Positions 1 through 9,114 of a stretch of DNA of 64,000 nucleotides are shown in pieces (positions within the stretch are counted from its first letter, which is position 1; each line of letters starts with the position of its first letter). This DNA is from CAWJMN01 sp963844055. Lineage in GTDB: Bacteria; Planctomycetota; Planctomycetia; Pirellulales; Pirellulaceae. Under the pieces are notes generated by a model. It saw nothing but the letters and a program-made list of their open reading frames with translations. It was not told the DNA's origin and did not search any database. The position numbers and the translations under genes were made by a program. Where the stretch lies: the NCBI GenBank assembly GCA_963844055.1, contig CAWJMN010000001.1, forward strand, positions 3,782,001-3,846,000. Direction: 5' to 3'.

Positions 1-359
1 GACGCTACATTCAGCCGCATAGTCCTCTCATACCGGGGCAAATCCATTTCCAAAAAAGGGACGTCGTTATAGTTCCCCGCATTATTCACCAAGATGTCAA
101 TCTTGGGATTGGCCGCGATAGCTGCCTCAAATACCTCGGGCACAACGGTTGCCGTTTCCCCCGAGAGGTCTCCCCGAATGTAGTCCGCCTGCACGCCAAA
201 TGCGCGACAACGCTGCAAGACCTCCTCTGCCTCAGACCGAGGCCCGCGTCCATGCAGCACTACATCCGCACCAGCTTGTGCAAACGCCTCTGCAATGGAG
301 CGTCCTACCCCTTTTGTGCTTCCTGTCACCAGTGCAGCGTGCGAACGTAGATGAATCAT
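1..359 (-). CDS. SDR-family oxidoreductase, truncated by the window edge
   Basis: N-terminal 119 residues of a short-chain dehydrogenase/reductase, reading off the left edge. Translating the minus strand from the ATG at 359 gives the nucleotide-binding motif TGSTKGVG near residue 12 and the NNAG motif (ILVNNAGNYND) near residue 90, both in the expected Rossmann-fold spacing. The Tyr-x-x-x-Lys active site lies outside the window, so catalysis cannot be checked. The family reduces or oxidises carbonyl/alcohol substrates with NAD(P); 3-oxoacyl-ACP reductase-like enzymes are the nearest general match, but the substrate is unknown. It lies 51 bp downstream of the DUF480 gene on the same strand and could be co-transcribed with it. 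Confidence 0.88.
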   Translation of the reverse strand, partial: MIHLRSHAALVTGSTKGVGRSIAEAFAQAGADVVLHGRGPRSEAEEVLQRCRAFGVQADYIRGDLSGETATVVPEVFEAAIAANPKIDILVNNAGNYNDVPFLEMDLPRYERTMRLNVA

Positions 360-410
360 GGTGTTGCCTCTATTGCGTGGCGAGTTTCCTCAAACTGCTC
401 GGCGATCCTG

Positions 411-1241
411 CTACTTGAGAAGTTCAGAAAGCTCATTAACCTGCTGACGCAACCGGGCGACCTCCGCCCGCAACTCAGCGATGTCGATCGTTAGCTCTGA
501 AAACATGTCCGCCGTTACTGCCACCGCTGCTGTAGGGGTTGCTGTCGGGGACACCGAAGTAGCCGAAACCGGTGCAGAAGCACTGCTTGGCGAAGTCACC
601 TGGGATACGGCCGGCGCCGCAGCACGAACAGGAGCTGCCGGTTCGTCATCATCCGCATGGCTCGACGGCACATGTCCGGCAAACTGCTGGTGCAACTCTG
701 TTAACTCGCGATCCTTATAAACTCGGTGAGATACAACTTGTCCCCGGCCCGCAGGGGTCAATTCCACCATCAGGCCTCGGCCGACAAGACGGTCAACAAC
801 CCCCTTCAGGGCATGGAGGTCTGCGATGGGCTCCATCCGGGAAGCTCGCGTTCGCAGTTCCCCTAGGGTCTGCTCTCCTCGCAGGAGCAATTCCGTCATC
901 ACCGCCAATTCCACAGCGTCTACCCCCAACCATTCGTAGGCATGGTGCCGATACTTGGCCACACGTCCCGAACCTTGCACTTCGGTCACCACGCCAAGTG
1001 CCCGCAACTCTTCCAAAATCTCCTCCACATCATCCGATGTGAGGTTCATCAGTGGCTCACGATTGCTCTTCTGGTTCGAGCCCGTAACAATCGCATTGAC
1101 CGTAAGCGGGTAGGCGTCTGGAGTGGTCTTGGCCTTTTCTACCAACACGCCAAGCACTCGTCGCTGGCGAGAATTCAGTGGCTTCCAAGGCGCCTTGGCG
1201 TTCGAACCATCGGATGCACCAGACGCAGGGCTATCAGTCAT
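411..1241 (-). CDS. YceH-like DUF480 family protein
   Basis: 276 residues. Residues about 20-180 match the DUF480/YceH family: a tandem winged-helix protein beginning with the family-typical run LNSRQRRVLGVLVEKAKTTP and containing YPLTVNAIVTGSNQKSNR. The following Ala/Ser/Thr/Pro-rich stretch (about 195-245) looks like a disordered linker, and the last 30 residues form a Leu-heptad helix (ELRAEVARLRQQVNELSELL) that is probably a coiled coil for oligomerisation. The molecular role of YceH proteins is not established; a DNA- or nucleoprotein-related role is only inferred from the fold. The start ATG at 1241 is preceded by a long gap to the next gene, so a promoter probably lies in 1242-1430. 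Confidence 0.9.
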   Translation of the reverse strand: MTDSPASGASDGSNAKAPWKPLNSRQRRVLGVLVEKAKTTPDAYPLTVNAIVTGSNQKSNREPLMNLTSDDVEEILEELRALGVVTEVQGSGRVAKYRHHAYEWLGVDAVELAVMTELLLRGEQTLGELRTRASRMEPIADLHALKGVVDRLVGRGLMVELTPAGRGQVVSHRVYKDRELTELHQQFAGHVPSSHADDDEPAAPVRAAAPAVSQVTSPSSASAPVSATSVSPTATPTAAVAVTADMFSELTIDIAELRAEVARLRQQVNELSELLK

Positions 1242-1430
1242 TGGGGAAGTGCCTAAAGTAGCAGTAGAAAATATCGCAAGTCTTTTACCTAATGCAGTTT
1301 AGGCTTGCGATCCCTAGCTCACAAGCAGGGCCCACGACCATCCCGTATAATGAGCCTTCACCCGGTTTAGAGCCCCTCGTGGCACCCCAGATATTACGAC
1401 AGATTCTCCCCTCGACTTCGCTGAAATACC

Positions 1431-1970
1431 ATGCTCGAAAAGTACCTTCCGCTATCTGGCAAAAAGATTTTGTTTCTCGTGGGAGACATCTATGAGGACC
1501 TAGAACTTTGGTATCCCAAGCTGCGATTAATCGAGGCGGGAGCCCATGTGGTGGTCGCTGGTGATGCCGCCGGCGTGAAGTACGAAGGAAAGAATGGCTA
1601 TCCCTGTGTCTCGGACGCAGCCATCATAGACATGGCAGAAAGTCAGTTCGACGGAATTGTGATTCCGGGTGGATTTATGCCCGATAAATTGCGCCGTGAC
1701 CCGGTCGTTTTGAAACTGGTCAAAGACTTTGCCGACAATGGCAAACTGGTTGCTGCCATCTGCCACGGCGGCTGGATCCCCATTTCCGCTAAGGTCTATC
1801 ACGGCGTACGAGTGACCGGCTCCCTAGGTATCAAAGATGATCTCGTCAACGCTGGAGCCCTCTGGGAGGATGCGCCCGTGGTGGTTGATCGCCATTTTGT
1901 TTCCAGCCGTAAGCCGGACGATCTGCCCGATTTCTGCCATGGAATTTTGCACGTGGTGCAAAATCCTTAG
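1431..1970 (+). CDS. DJ-1/PfpI family protein
   Basis: 179 residues, the usual size for a single-domain DJ-1/PfpI protein. The nucleophile elbow AAICHGGW places the conserved Cys at residue 111 with the following His, and the early acidic motif GDIYEDLELWYP supplies the Glu that normally hydrogen-bonds to the Cys. The family includes intracellular glyoxalase/deglycase-like and chaperone-like enzymes; the exact substrate cannot be read from sequence. A VOC (glyoxalase-fold) gene follows 52 bp downstream on the same strand, which makes an aldehyde-handling pair plausible but unproven. A second, more divergent DJ-1/PfpI gene lies at 59713-60279. ATG 1431 is the first start that keeps the whole first beta strand. 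Confidence 0.93.
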   Translation: MLEKYLPLSGKKILFLVGDIYEDLELWYPKLRLIEAGAHVVVAGDAAGVKYEGKNGYPCVSDAAIIDMAESQFDGIVIPGGFMPDKLRRDPVVLKLVKDFADNGKLVAAICHGGWIPISAKVYHGVRVTGSLGIKDDLVNAGALWEDAPVVVDRHFVSSRKPDDLPDFCHGILHVVQNP

Positions 1971-2022
1971 TTCCAGCGCCATTTGAACGATTCGGCCGCC
2001 ATTTGCCCCCAAGTTAGACACC

Positions 2023-2406
2023 ATGACCTTTGCTCATCTCACGCTGGCCGTTAAAGACCCAAATGCCTCGGCGAAGTTTTTTGAACAGACGCTGGGCTGG
2101 AAAATCATTCAGCTTCCCGGCAATGTGGACCTTGTCGCCGCTTGGCTAGAGATTGCACCCGGCCAGCAAATGCATCTGCTGCAAATTGAGGGAGGTCGAA
2201 CGGGGGACAGCGACCGTGAATTTGGTCGGCACTTTGCATTTTTTCACCCAGGAAGCGACTTTCCCGCCCTTCGCGAACGCCTATTAGCCCAGGGAGCAAC
2301 ACTGGTTCCTCCTATTCGCCCAACCCCTTTTGAGCGATTCTTCTTCCTGGATCTAGATGGCTATAGCTACGAAGTCATCGATCAGCAGGGCTATCGCCGC
2401 GAATAA
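2023..2406 (+). CDS. VOC family protein (glyoxalase/bleomycin-resistance fold)
   Basis: 127 residues covering a complete vicinal-oxygen-chelate module of two beta-alpha-beta-beta-beta repeats. The N-terminal FAHLTLAVKDP strand carries the first metal-ligand position (His5) and the C-terminal GYSYEVID carries the usual terminal Glu. The middle motif FGRHFAFF is the second repeat start. Members bind a divalent metal and act as glyoxalases, dioxygenases or antibiotic-binding proteins; single-module proteins dimerise to form the site. The substrate is unknown. It sits 52 bp after a DJ-1/PfpI gene in the same direction. Confidence 0.88.
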   Translation: MTFAHLTLAVKDPNASAKFFEQTLGWKIIQLPGNVDLVAAWLEIAPGQQMHLLQIEGGRTGDSDREFGRHFAFFHPGSDFPALRERLLAQGATLVPPIRPTPFERFFFLDLDGYSYEVIDQQGYRRE

Positions 2407-2578
2407 TTCCCTCGGTTCTCGCGGCCCTTTTTGAGCGCCGGGCCCCACAAGCATTAAGTTTTGGGGGGAGTATTGCGCATTAACACTGGAAAAACGCTTT
2501 CTTGAGGGCTACAATCGCGGCGTTCGTGCCCATTAACGGCGAATTTCTGACTCACACCTACTTAGGAGTAACCAACTC

Positions 2579-4006
2579 ATGCGTCGAACCTTTGGATGCT
2601 GGACAGCGCTCAGCGTTGTCCTTGCAAGTTTGGCCGCGTCGTCGGCCATGGCAGATGTCACCTTGCCAAAAATCTTTGGCGATCACATGGTTCTGCAACA
2701 AAAGGCCAACGTGGCTGTTTGGGGCTGGGGCGATGCCGGCGAAGAAGTGACCGTCACCCTGGGCGAAGCCAAAGCAACCGCCAAGACCGATGCCGATGGC
2801 AAGTGGAGCACGAAGATTGCTACGCCAGCCGCCGCCGGCACGCCGCTGACCCTAACCGCCAAGGGCAAGAACGTCGTCGAGATCAAGGATGTTCTGATTG
2901 GTGAAGTTTGGATCTGCTCGGGCCAATCCAACATGGAATGGACTGTTAGCAATTCCAACAACCCTGCCGAAGAAATCAAGAACGGCGACTTTCCTACGAT
3001 CCGCATGTTCAAAGTTGGCCACCAAGTCTCGGCCACTCCTCAAAAGGATATGCCCGGAAGCTGGCTAGTTTGCAAGCCTGAGACCGTTGGCAACTTCTCT
3101 GCAGTGGGATACTTCTTTGCACGCCACCTCAACAAGGAAGTCAATGTTCCGATCGGGATGATCAACACTTCCTGGGGTGGAACCATCTGTGAAGCTTGGG
3201 CCAGCAAGGAATCGTTGTCGCAAGACCCCGATTACAAGCCAATCCTTGATCGTTCGGCCAATTTTGCTCCCAACAATCCTAACCAAGCCTCGGTGCTTTA
3301 TAACGGCATGGTTCACCCCTTCATTCCTTATGGCATCCGTGGTGCCATTTGGTATCAAGGTGAATCGAACGTTTCGCGAGCTGTACAGTATCGCAAGCTG
3401 TTCCCCGCGATGATTGCCGACTGGCGCAAGCAATTCGGCCAAGGAGATTTCCCATTCCTGTTCGTGCAACTTGCTCCATACAACTACAACCCTGCAAACA
3501 TCGAGCTTCCTGAGCAATGGGAATCTCAGCTCAAGACGCTGTCGTATCCCAACATCGGCATGTGCGTTACAACGGACATTACCGACCTGAAGGACATTCA
3601 TCCTCGCAACAAGCAAGACGTTGGAAAGCGTCTTGCTCTTTGGGCACTTGCCAACACTTACGGCAAGACGGGGCTAGTCTACTCGGGCCCTCTTTATGAT
3701 TCCATGACGGTGGATGGCAACAAGATCCGCGTGAAGTTCAAGCACGTAGGCAGTGGATTGGTTGCTCAAGGCGACAAGCCACTATCGGACTTCACCATTG
3801 CTGGTGAAGACAAAAAGTTTGTCCCTGCCAAGGCAACCATCGATGGCGACAGCATTGTTGTCGAAGCAGAAGGGGTAGCGAAGCCCGTTGCCGTTCGCTT
3901 TGCCTGGCACGGCTCGGCACTGCCAAACTTCTTCAACAAGGAAGGCTTGCCAGCATCGCCATTCCGTACGGATGATTTCCCGTTGACAACGCTGAACAAC
4001 AAGTAA
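2579..4006 (+). CDS. secreted sialate O-acetylesterase-like SGNH hydrolase
   Basis: 475 residues with an N-terminal signal peptide (hydrophobic 8-23, cleavage probably after SSAMA). After an Ig-like beta domain (about 26-105) comes the SASA/SGNH domain with the nucleophile motif CSGQSNMEW (Ser117), the GAIWYQGESN block and the late DIHPRNKQDVGKR motif that supplies the catalytic Asp/His. This is the architecture of sialate O-acetylesterases and related polysaccharide deacetylating esterases. It probably removes acetyl esters from glycans outside the cytoplasm; the true sugar is unknown. The AGGAG about 10 nt before ATG 2579 is a good ribosome-binding site, and a strong terminator lies 33 bp after the stop. 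It appears to be a single-gene transcription unit. Confidence 0.93.
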   Translation: MRRTFGCWTALSVVLASLAASSAMADVTLPKIFGDHMVLQQKANVAVWGWGDAGEEVTVTLGEAKATAKTDADGKWSTKIATPAAAGTPLTLTAKGKNVVEIKDVLIGEVWICSGQSNMEWTVSNSNNPAEEIKNGDFPTIRMFKVGHQVSATPQKDMPGSWLVCKPETVGNFSAVGYFFARHLNKEVNVPIGMINTSWGGTICEAWASKESLSQDPDYKPILDRSANFAPNNPNQASVLYNGMVHPFIPYGIRGAIWYQGESNVSRAVQYRKLFPAMIADWRKQFGQGDFPFLFVQLAPYNYNPANIELPEQWESQLKTLSYPNIGMCVTTDITDLKDIHPRNKQDVGKRLALWALANTYGKTGLVYSGPLYDSMTVDGNKIRVKFKHVGSGLVAQGDKPLSDFTIAGEDKKFVPAKATIDGDSIVVEAEGVAKPVAVRFAWHGSALPNFFNKEGLPASPFRTDDFPLTTLNNK

Positions 4007-4038
4007 GCACTGAGTGCTTGCCGATTGTTTACAAATTG

Positions 4039-4071
4039 TGCCCCGCCCGTTTGTCGGCGGGGCATTTTTTT
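4039..4071 (+). terminator. rho-independent terminator after the esterase gene
   Basis: A 9-bp GC-rich stem (TGCCCCGCC at 4039-4047 paired with GGCGGGGCA at 4056-4064) with an 8-nt loop is followed directly by seven T (4065-4071). This is a textbook intrinsic terminator for the plus-strand esterase. It sits between two convergent genes and may also limit read-through from the minus-strand operon. Confidence 0.9.
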
Positions 4072-4078
4072 GCGCTCG

Positions 4079-6127
4079 TTACAGGCGATCTAAAGTATCG
4101 AGCCAGCGGCCAAAGGCTGACATCTCGGCTTGCTTTAGGTCCCCTGCCCCTTCAGGTTGCTCCAGCAAGGTGACGGGCAACTTCCCCGTCTTGAGCATCT
4201 TGACCATCGCTGGCAATCCTTGCTCGGCCTTGGACTTCTTTGCCGTCGCCATAAAAAACGACATTCGCAAGGCCTGATCGGTCGACAGGGCAAAGTTAAG
4301 TCTCAGCGGCGGGCTATCGACTAAGGCCATACCATGCACTCGGTCTAAATACGCTCGAACATAGGCGGCCGAAGCAGCTGCCCCTTCGGCCCGAAAGCCA
4401 TAAGTCACCAAACGGGCATCATCAATCGTATAGTCGCCCATAACCACATCTACAAAGCGATTTGTCAGCTCCAAATCCTCTGGAACCCACTTTTCACCAT
4501 TGCTAATCGGTGAGGCCAACACCAAAAACTGATGCCGCCCTGCGACTTCGGCAAACCGAGCAGCCAGGTTTTCAGGCGTGGCTTCGCCAGCAGCATAGAA
4601 CCACACCACGAGGCCATGTGGAATGCCAGGCCGATAATTATCAGGAACAAATACTTGCCCAACTTGCTGCTGCTGAGGAAGGCGGAGTTCTACAACTCCC
4701 GTAACCGGCTTTTCTATCGCCGGTTCCAAAGGCTTTGCCAATGCGGAAGGAATCTCTGCAGGCACTTCACTGGGCAACTGCCCCAGAAATACTTTTAACT
4801 GCCGGGCCTCGCCCCCGCGGCGCACTTCTATCGCAATCTCTTCTTTTTGGGTGATCGGAGAGAGGATTCGGTACAGCTGATCGACACTTGTAATTTGCTC
4901 TCCACGAAATCCCGTAATGACATCTCCCTTTTCGATCCCCGCTTTCGCCGCTGGGCTATCTGTATAGACATACCGTACTCCAACGCCCCCACCCATCACT
5001 GGATCACGAAACGGTAGGACTCCCAAAAAGGGATGGTCGTACGGCTCAATCTTATCCACCAAGGTGATGGACTTCGTTAGCCGTTCTTCCCCGCGTGCTA
5101 CAGTAACGCTGACAGTATCACCAGCGTACTTTCCCCCCAGCGCGTGTTTCAGCTGTGCTTGCCTTACGATGGGCTTGCCGTCCACCTCAACGATTTTGTC
5201 TTTGGCCTGCAATCCCGCCTTGCCCGCCGGTCCATCCAGCCGACAGCCCGTTATCTCGGCCGGCAAGGAATACATATCGCCGCGAGACAGCGAAATCCCC
5301 ATCAACCCCGGCCACAAATCTTCACCACGGGCAAGCACGGCCAAGCGAGGCTTAACCTCGTCCAGCGGCACAGCAAATCCGATCCCCACGTCGTACCAGT
5401 CCGTCCCCGTTTGATCCCCTTCGCCCCCCTGCGCCGAAAGTGGCGTCAGAATGCCAATCACTCGCCCTTGCAAATCAATGAGTGGGCCACCGTAGTTGAG
5501 CGGTGAAATCTTTGCGTCCGTTTGAATGGCACGCCCGAAGACTCGGTCCTTGGCGCTGATGATCCCCAATGACATCGTTGGCTGGTCAGGCTCAAGAGCC
5601 CGCCCCACCGCAATAGCCGACTGTCCAATCCAAAGCGACTCACGCGTTACCATTTCGGGAACAACAAGCTTTTGATCCGTCTTGATGCGCAGCAAAACCA
5701 ACTGCCGGCTGTGGTCTCGCGCAACAAGCTCGGCCGCTTTACGCTCTCCGCTAGGAAGCAGTACCAGTATCGAAGGGGGAGTCGTCGCAAACTGCAACGC
5801 ACTTGTCAGGATAAGCCCACTTTCATCGACGATAACACCTGTCGTCGGAGCCGTTGTAAAGTCATCCTTGCCAACAGCGCTCGCCTGGCCACCTAGCGTC
5901 TCAATCCGTACGACCGATGCGCTCACCTTTTGTACGGCAGCTCGCCATGCCCCCTCTTCAGCCCGCAAAATCGATTGGCTATTTTCTGGTTGCCCCTCTT
6001 CGGCACCTATGGCAATACCAGTTCCTTCGAGAGTGCTCAGTGCGCACATGCCAACGAAGCCCCATGCCCAGCGTTTGCCAAGCAGAATTCGATAGCCTGT
6101 TTTTCCTGCGTTTGCTTCCAACGTCAT
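4079..6127 (-). CDS. HtrA-like pseudoprotease with two PDZ domains and a hydrolase-like tail
   Basis: 682 residues from ATG 6127, which has GAGGG just upstream; a GTG at 6193 would add 22 residues. Order: N-terminal export segment, trypsin-like domain (about 50-270), two PDZ-like domains (about 275-370 and 380-480), and a C-terminal alpha/beta-hydrolase-like domain (about 500-675). The trypsin fold is recognisable but the triad is gone: the His region reads LTSALQF, the Asp region DHSRQLVLLRI and the Ser region SPLNYGGPL (Tyr for Ser). The C-terminal elbow YGFRAEG also lacks a Ser. It is therefore probably a secreted binding or scaffold protein rather than a protease. It follows another degenerate HtrA-like gene and an intact one. 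Confidence 0.88.
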   Translation of the reverse strand: MTLEANAGKTGYRILLGKRWAWGFVGMCALSTLEGTGIAIGAEEGQPENSQSILRAEEGAWRAAVQKVSASVVRIETLGGQASAVGKDDFTTAPTTGVIVDESGLILTSALQFATTPPSILVLLPSGERKAAELVARDHSRQLVLLRIKTDQKLVVPEMVTRESLWIGQSAIAVGRALEPDQPTMSLGIISAKDRVFGRAIQTDAKISPLNYGGPLIDLQGRVIGILTPLSAQGGEGDQTGTDWYDVGIGFAVPLDEVKPRLAVLARGEDLWPGLMGISLSRGDMYSLPAEITGCRLDGPAGKAGLQAKDKIVEVDGKPIVRQAQLKHALGGKYAGDTVSVTVARGEERLTKSITLVDKIEPYDHPFLGVLPFRDPVMGGGVGVRYVYTDSPAAKAGIEKGDVITGFRGEQITSVDQLYRILSPITQKEEIAIEVRRGGEARQLKVFLGQLPSEVPAEIPSALAKPLEPAIEKPVTGVVELRLPQQQQVGQVFVPDNYRPGIPHGLVVWFYAAGEATPENLAARFAEVAGRHQFLVLASPISNGEKWVPEDLELTNRFVDVVMGDYTIDDARLVTYGFRAEGAAASAAYVRAYLDRVHGMALVDSPPLRLNFALSTDQALRMSFFMATAKKSKAEQGLPAMVKMLKTGKLPVTLLEQPEGAGDLKQAEMSAFGRWLDTLDRL

Positions 6128-6210
6128 GCATCCCTCTGCAAACTTAGCTCCATCGTCCAAGCGATGGCCTTTGGAGCCAAAAGACCTACCCACCGAAGCA
6201 AATCCGCCAA

Positions 6211-6513
6211 CTAAGGCCGAGGCATTAATACAATTTCAAGGAGCTCAGTGCCTCGCTGGACCATCAGCCGGACTTCATCCAACTGGTCCACAAAACCAAT
6301 CTCATCCTGAACAGCCTTGCACGAGGGCGAGCACCGTCCATTCACCATTAAAACGAGGTCGTCCGCCTTGAGGCCTGCTCGCTCTGCAATCGAGCCTCGT
6401 TTAATGCCATCAACATACGGGGGCGTGCGTGGCAATAGGTCCAGCACCAAGCGAATCCCCAGGGCTTCCAGGCTATGAGCGTCCTTAGGACGCTTGGCCT
6501 GATCGTCTCTCGC
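6211..6513 (-). pseudogene. C-terminal PDZ part of a frameshifted HtrA-like pseudoprotease
   Basis: About 100 codons open from 6513 to the stop at 6211, encoding one PDZ domain (GIKRGSIAERAGLKADDLVL, then a beta-strand tail). There is no credible start of its own: only a TTG at 6450, with no ribosome-binding site. The reading frame is displaced by +1 from the trypsin-like gene ending at 6485, and the two together give the normal trypsin-PDZ order of HtrA-like proteins. The break lies between 6485 and 6514. I treat this as the lost C-terminus of the neighbouring gene; the cause (assembly indel or true mutation) cannot be decided here. Confidence 0.75.
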
Positions 6514-7228
6514 TCAGCGGACGAGTCTTGCCCGAACGCAGATCATCAACCGCCATGGTCAATTCTTCAATGGGAATTCCGTAGTGCAAAAGCGCCCCGG
6601 TTTGACTGCTTCGCAGTTCCTTGCCCAGCATCGCAGCTAGTTCTCCGGAACTGTTGGTCACCACACCCCCTGGAGCTCCTGGATTGTTGGTCAAGGCATC
6701 AAGCACATAGATAGCGCCACGATAGGGCGTAGCATAGGCACCACTACGTGCTGCCATGGTCGTCCTTCCCGAAACGATTCCTCGCATGATGCTTAAGGGC
6801 TCGTCTCCGGTTGCAATGCCATATAAATTCCCAAAGGCCAACACCCGTGAGCCCTGCTCAAGCTTTACCGCATTTTCCAAACGAAAGTGCGGCAGGTCCT
6901 GCGCATTAATTTTGAGCAGCGCAATCTCCAAGCGGGGATCAATCCCCTTCACTTCGGCCGAGAACTTACGTCCATCCGACAAAAGTACCGTCGTGGACTC
7001 GTCATCTAGCACATAGCTGAACGTCGTAAGTATTTCTCCATCGGCAGAAATCAAAAAGCCGCTTTGGTAAGACTCCAAACCTCGACTTCCACCGGCACCA
7101 AAGATCTTCACTAACTTTGGTTCTACTGCACGCTGGGCCGAAGCAAGTGAGACTTGTCCGTTTACCACCAGCGGCGCTACCATCGGCAGCATCAATATCG
7201 TGAATTGCAACAGCCTTCGAAGCATCAT
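6485..7228 (-). CDS. HtrA-like pseudoprotease, trypsin-like part (frameshifted gene)
   Basis: 247 residues with a signal peptide (about 5-24) and a trypsin-like domain resembling the HtrA family. All three catalytic positions are replaced: the His region reads LTTFSYV, the Asp region DPRLEIALLKI (Glu where Asp is expected) and the Ser region NPGAPGGVV (Pro for Ser). It should be unable to cleave peptide bonds if the alignment is right. ATG 7228 overlaps the TGA of the upstream active protease (ATGA), so the two are probably translationally coupled. The frame ends early in SERRSGQAS; the +1 frame continues into a PDZ domain at 6211-6513, so the intact protein would be about 339 residues. Confidence 0.85.
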   Translation of the reverse strand: MMLRRLLQFTILMLPMVAPLVVNGQVSLASAQRAVEPKLVKIFGAGGSRGLESYQSGFLISADGEILTTFSYVLDDESTTVLLSDGRKFSAEVKGIDPRLEIALLKINAQDLPHFRLENAVKLEQGSRVLAFGNLYGIATGDEPLSIMRGIVSGRTTMAARSGAYATPYRGAIYVLDALTNNPGAPGGVVTNSSGELAAMLGKELRSSQTGALLHYGIPIEELTMAVDDLRSGKTRPLSERRSGQAS

Positions 7229-9114
7229 GGGTTATTCCCCTTATCCCCGGCAGCAGCAGGTTGCAGCTCTAGCTTATCCCACGTGATGGTTAGAGCGGGC
7301 TTTCCCGCCGTCTCGATGGCCACTTGCCTTGGCAACTGTTGCTGCTCCAAGGGCTGAAACGCAGAAAAATGCAGAATGCATCCTTCGCCGTCCACGTCAG
7401 CAAGTACCTCAAGGGCCGAAAGCATTCCTTGCGACCCAGGTTCAAACACAAAGTGCCCTTCAACGACGCTGCGAGTGCCAATCATCATGTCAGCCATCCC
7501 CGCCGCGTCACCCCATTCCAGCGTGCCGTAGTACTGCAAATCGCCAAACTTATCGGGCCCTGAAACGAGCAAGCCCCGCCACATGGACAGCCCAACGAGC
7601 CAGGTAGCCATCCGAGTCCGTTCGGCTGCCCCCTGCTTGTTCTTGGTTGGCTCCTTTTGGCCCGCAATGGCCTCAAGTTGTCCCGCTAAGTCCTGCAGCA
7701 AGTCGAGCTTTACCACTTCTTCACCAAACTTAGCTTCGGCGATGGCGTCACTCAGCGAAACTTCGACGACGACTCCCTCGGCCGTCTTTCCCGACAGCAA
7801 CCACCTTCCACCCAAGGCCTCAAAGCTACCTTGCTTTTCTGTGGCAACCTTCCAAACCCGGTGTTTTTCCAGTTCATTGAAATAGTAGTTGGCGTAGCCG
7901 TGGCGCGACACAATGAACGGTTTGGCCACGTCAGGAATCACGACGGGCTTCGCACGAGGGCTACCTGGAGGCCCTTTTTCGGGCATGGGCGGCTCCTCTT
8001 TCTTTTCTTTCTCTGAATCCTTCTCCTTGGGCTTACGCTCGGGCTTATCGCTGGGCTTTGCAGGAGTCTTCTCACGCTGCACCAGTTCGGCTAATTCTTC
8101 TTCGCCATGCACGCCGGCCAAACGGACGGTTACGTTGATGGTTTTTTCACCCTGGCGATAGGACAACGGGACACGCCATCCTTTGGGATAGGTTCCCAGG
8201 ATGTTCTTAAACATGTTGGTCGACCGGATGACTCGCCCACCAAACGCGAGGATCTCATCGTCAACACGCAGCCCTTTGGCATACGCATCCGAGTCTTCCA
8301 AAATGTCGGCCACCAACACGCGACCATTGTCACCCGTTGCCACACGGGCACCCAGGGTGGCATGGTCCACTACGCGGCCACCACGCAAACAGCCAATAAA
8401 CTTCTTTACCTGGTTGGCCGAAATTGCATAGCCAACGCCCATATTCACGCGAATACGCTTTTCAAACGACACGCGGCCATTAATCCCGATCACTTGCCCC
8501 TGCATATTAAACAGCGGACCACCGGAATTCCCAGGGTTGATCGACGCATCAGTTTGAATGCAGTCGGTGTACTCGATCAATGTTCCCGAAGGATACTGGT
8601 AGCGATGCGTACCAGAGACCAGCCCCATGGTTACCGTGGGCTGAAAATCTGTCGCCAGCAAGAAGGGATTTCCCACCGCATAGCAAAAGTCCCCCATTGC
8701 AACAGTGTCACTATCGGCGAACTCGGCAGGAACAAAATCCTCTCGGCCTAGCAACTTGATCAGCGCCACATCGCCCGTCGGATCAATTCCCACCAAGACC
8801 GCATCGTACAGCCTGCCATCGGCCATGCTGCACTTCATATAAACGCCAGCGGGTTCCACCACATGGTAGTTCGTAACGGCATAGCCATCGGCAGTGATCA
8901 CAACGCCAGAACCACCACCATTGCCATCATTGGCAAAGATGCATACGGCCGACTGCACACCTTTGGCGATTGCTGCAATGCGTGCTTCTTCTTGCTGGGC
9001 CACTTCCGCTGGTACATCAACTGCCTCAACAACGCCGCAGCGCATAACTCCCAAAAGCAACAACGTTAGCGCAGCAATATCTTTAAGGCGAATGTTCCCT
9101 GCAAGCAGCATCAC
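7225..9114 (-). CDS. HtrA-like trypsin/PDZ serine protease with intact triad
   Basis: 629 residues from GTG 9114 (an ATG follows at 9111). Order: signal/TM segment (about 12-28), trypsin-like domain with His84 (VTNYHVV), Asp115 (GDVALIK) and Ser197 (INPGNSGGPL), one PDZ domain (about 250-350), a Lys/Glu/Pro-rich linker (about 360-400), and a C-terminal domain of about 220 residues that I do not recognise. The triad matches active DegP/HtrA proteases that handle misfolded or regulated envelope proteins. Its start overlaps the stop of the NPCBM gene, and its stop overlaps the next start, so it belongs to one coupled operon. It is the only apparently active member of three consecutive HtrA-like genes. 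Confidence 0.93.
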   Translation of the reverse strand: MMLLAGNIRLKDIAALTLLLLGVMRCGVVEAVDVPAEVAQQEEARIAAIAKGVQSAVCIFANDGNGGGSGVVITADGYAVTNYHVVEPAGVYMKCSMADGRLYDAVLVGIDPTGDVALIKLLGREDFVPAEFADSDTVAMGDFCYAVGNPFLLATDFQPTVTMGLVSGTHRYQYPSGTLIEYTDCIQTDASINPGNSGGPLFNMQGQVIGINGRVSFEKRIRVNMGVGYAISANQVKKFIGCLRGGRVVDHATLGARVATGDNGRVLVADILEDSDAYAKGLRVDDEILAFGGRVIRSTNMFKNILGTYPKGWRVPLSYRQGEKTINVTVRLAGVHGEEELAELVQREKTPAKPSDKPERKPKEKDSEKEKKEEPPMPEKGPPGSPRAKPVVIPDVAKPFIVSRHGYANYYFNELEKHRVWKVATEKQGSFEALGGRWLLSGKTAEGVVVEVSLSDAIAEAKFGEEVVKLDLLQDLAGQLEAIAGQKEPTKNKQGAAERTRMATWLVGLSMWRGLLVSGPDKFGDLQYYGTLEWGDAAGMADMMIGTRSVVEGHFVFEPGSQGMLSALEVLADVDGEGCILHFSAFQPLEQQQLPRQVAIETAGKPALTITWDKLELQPAAAGDKGNNP

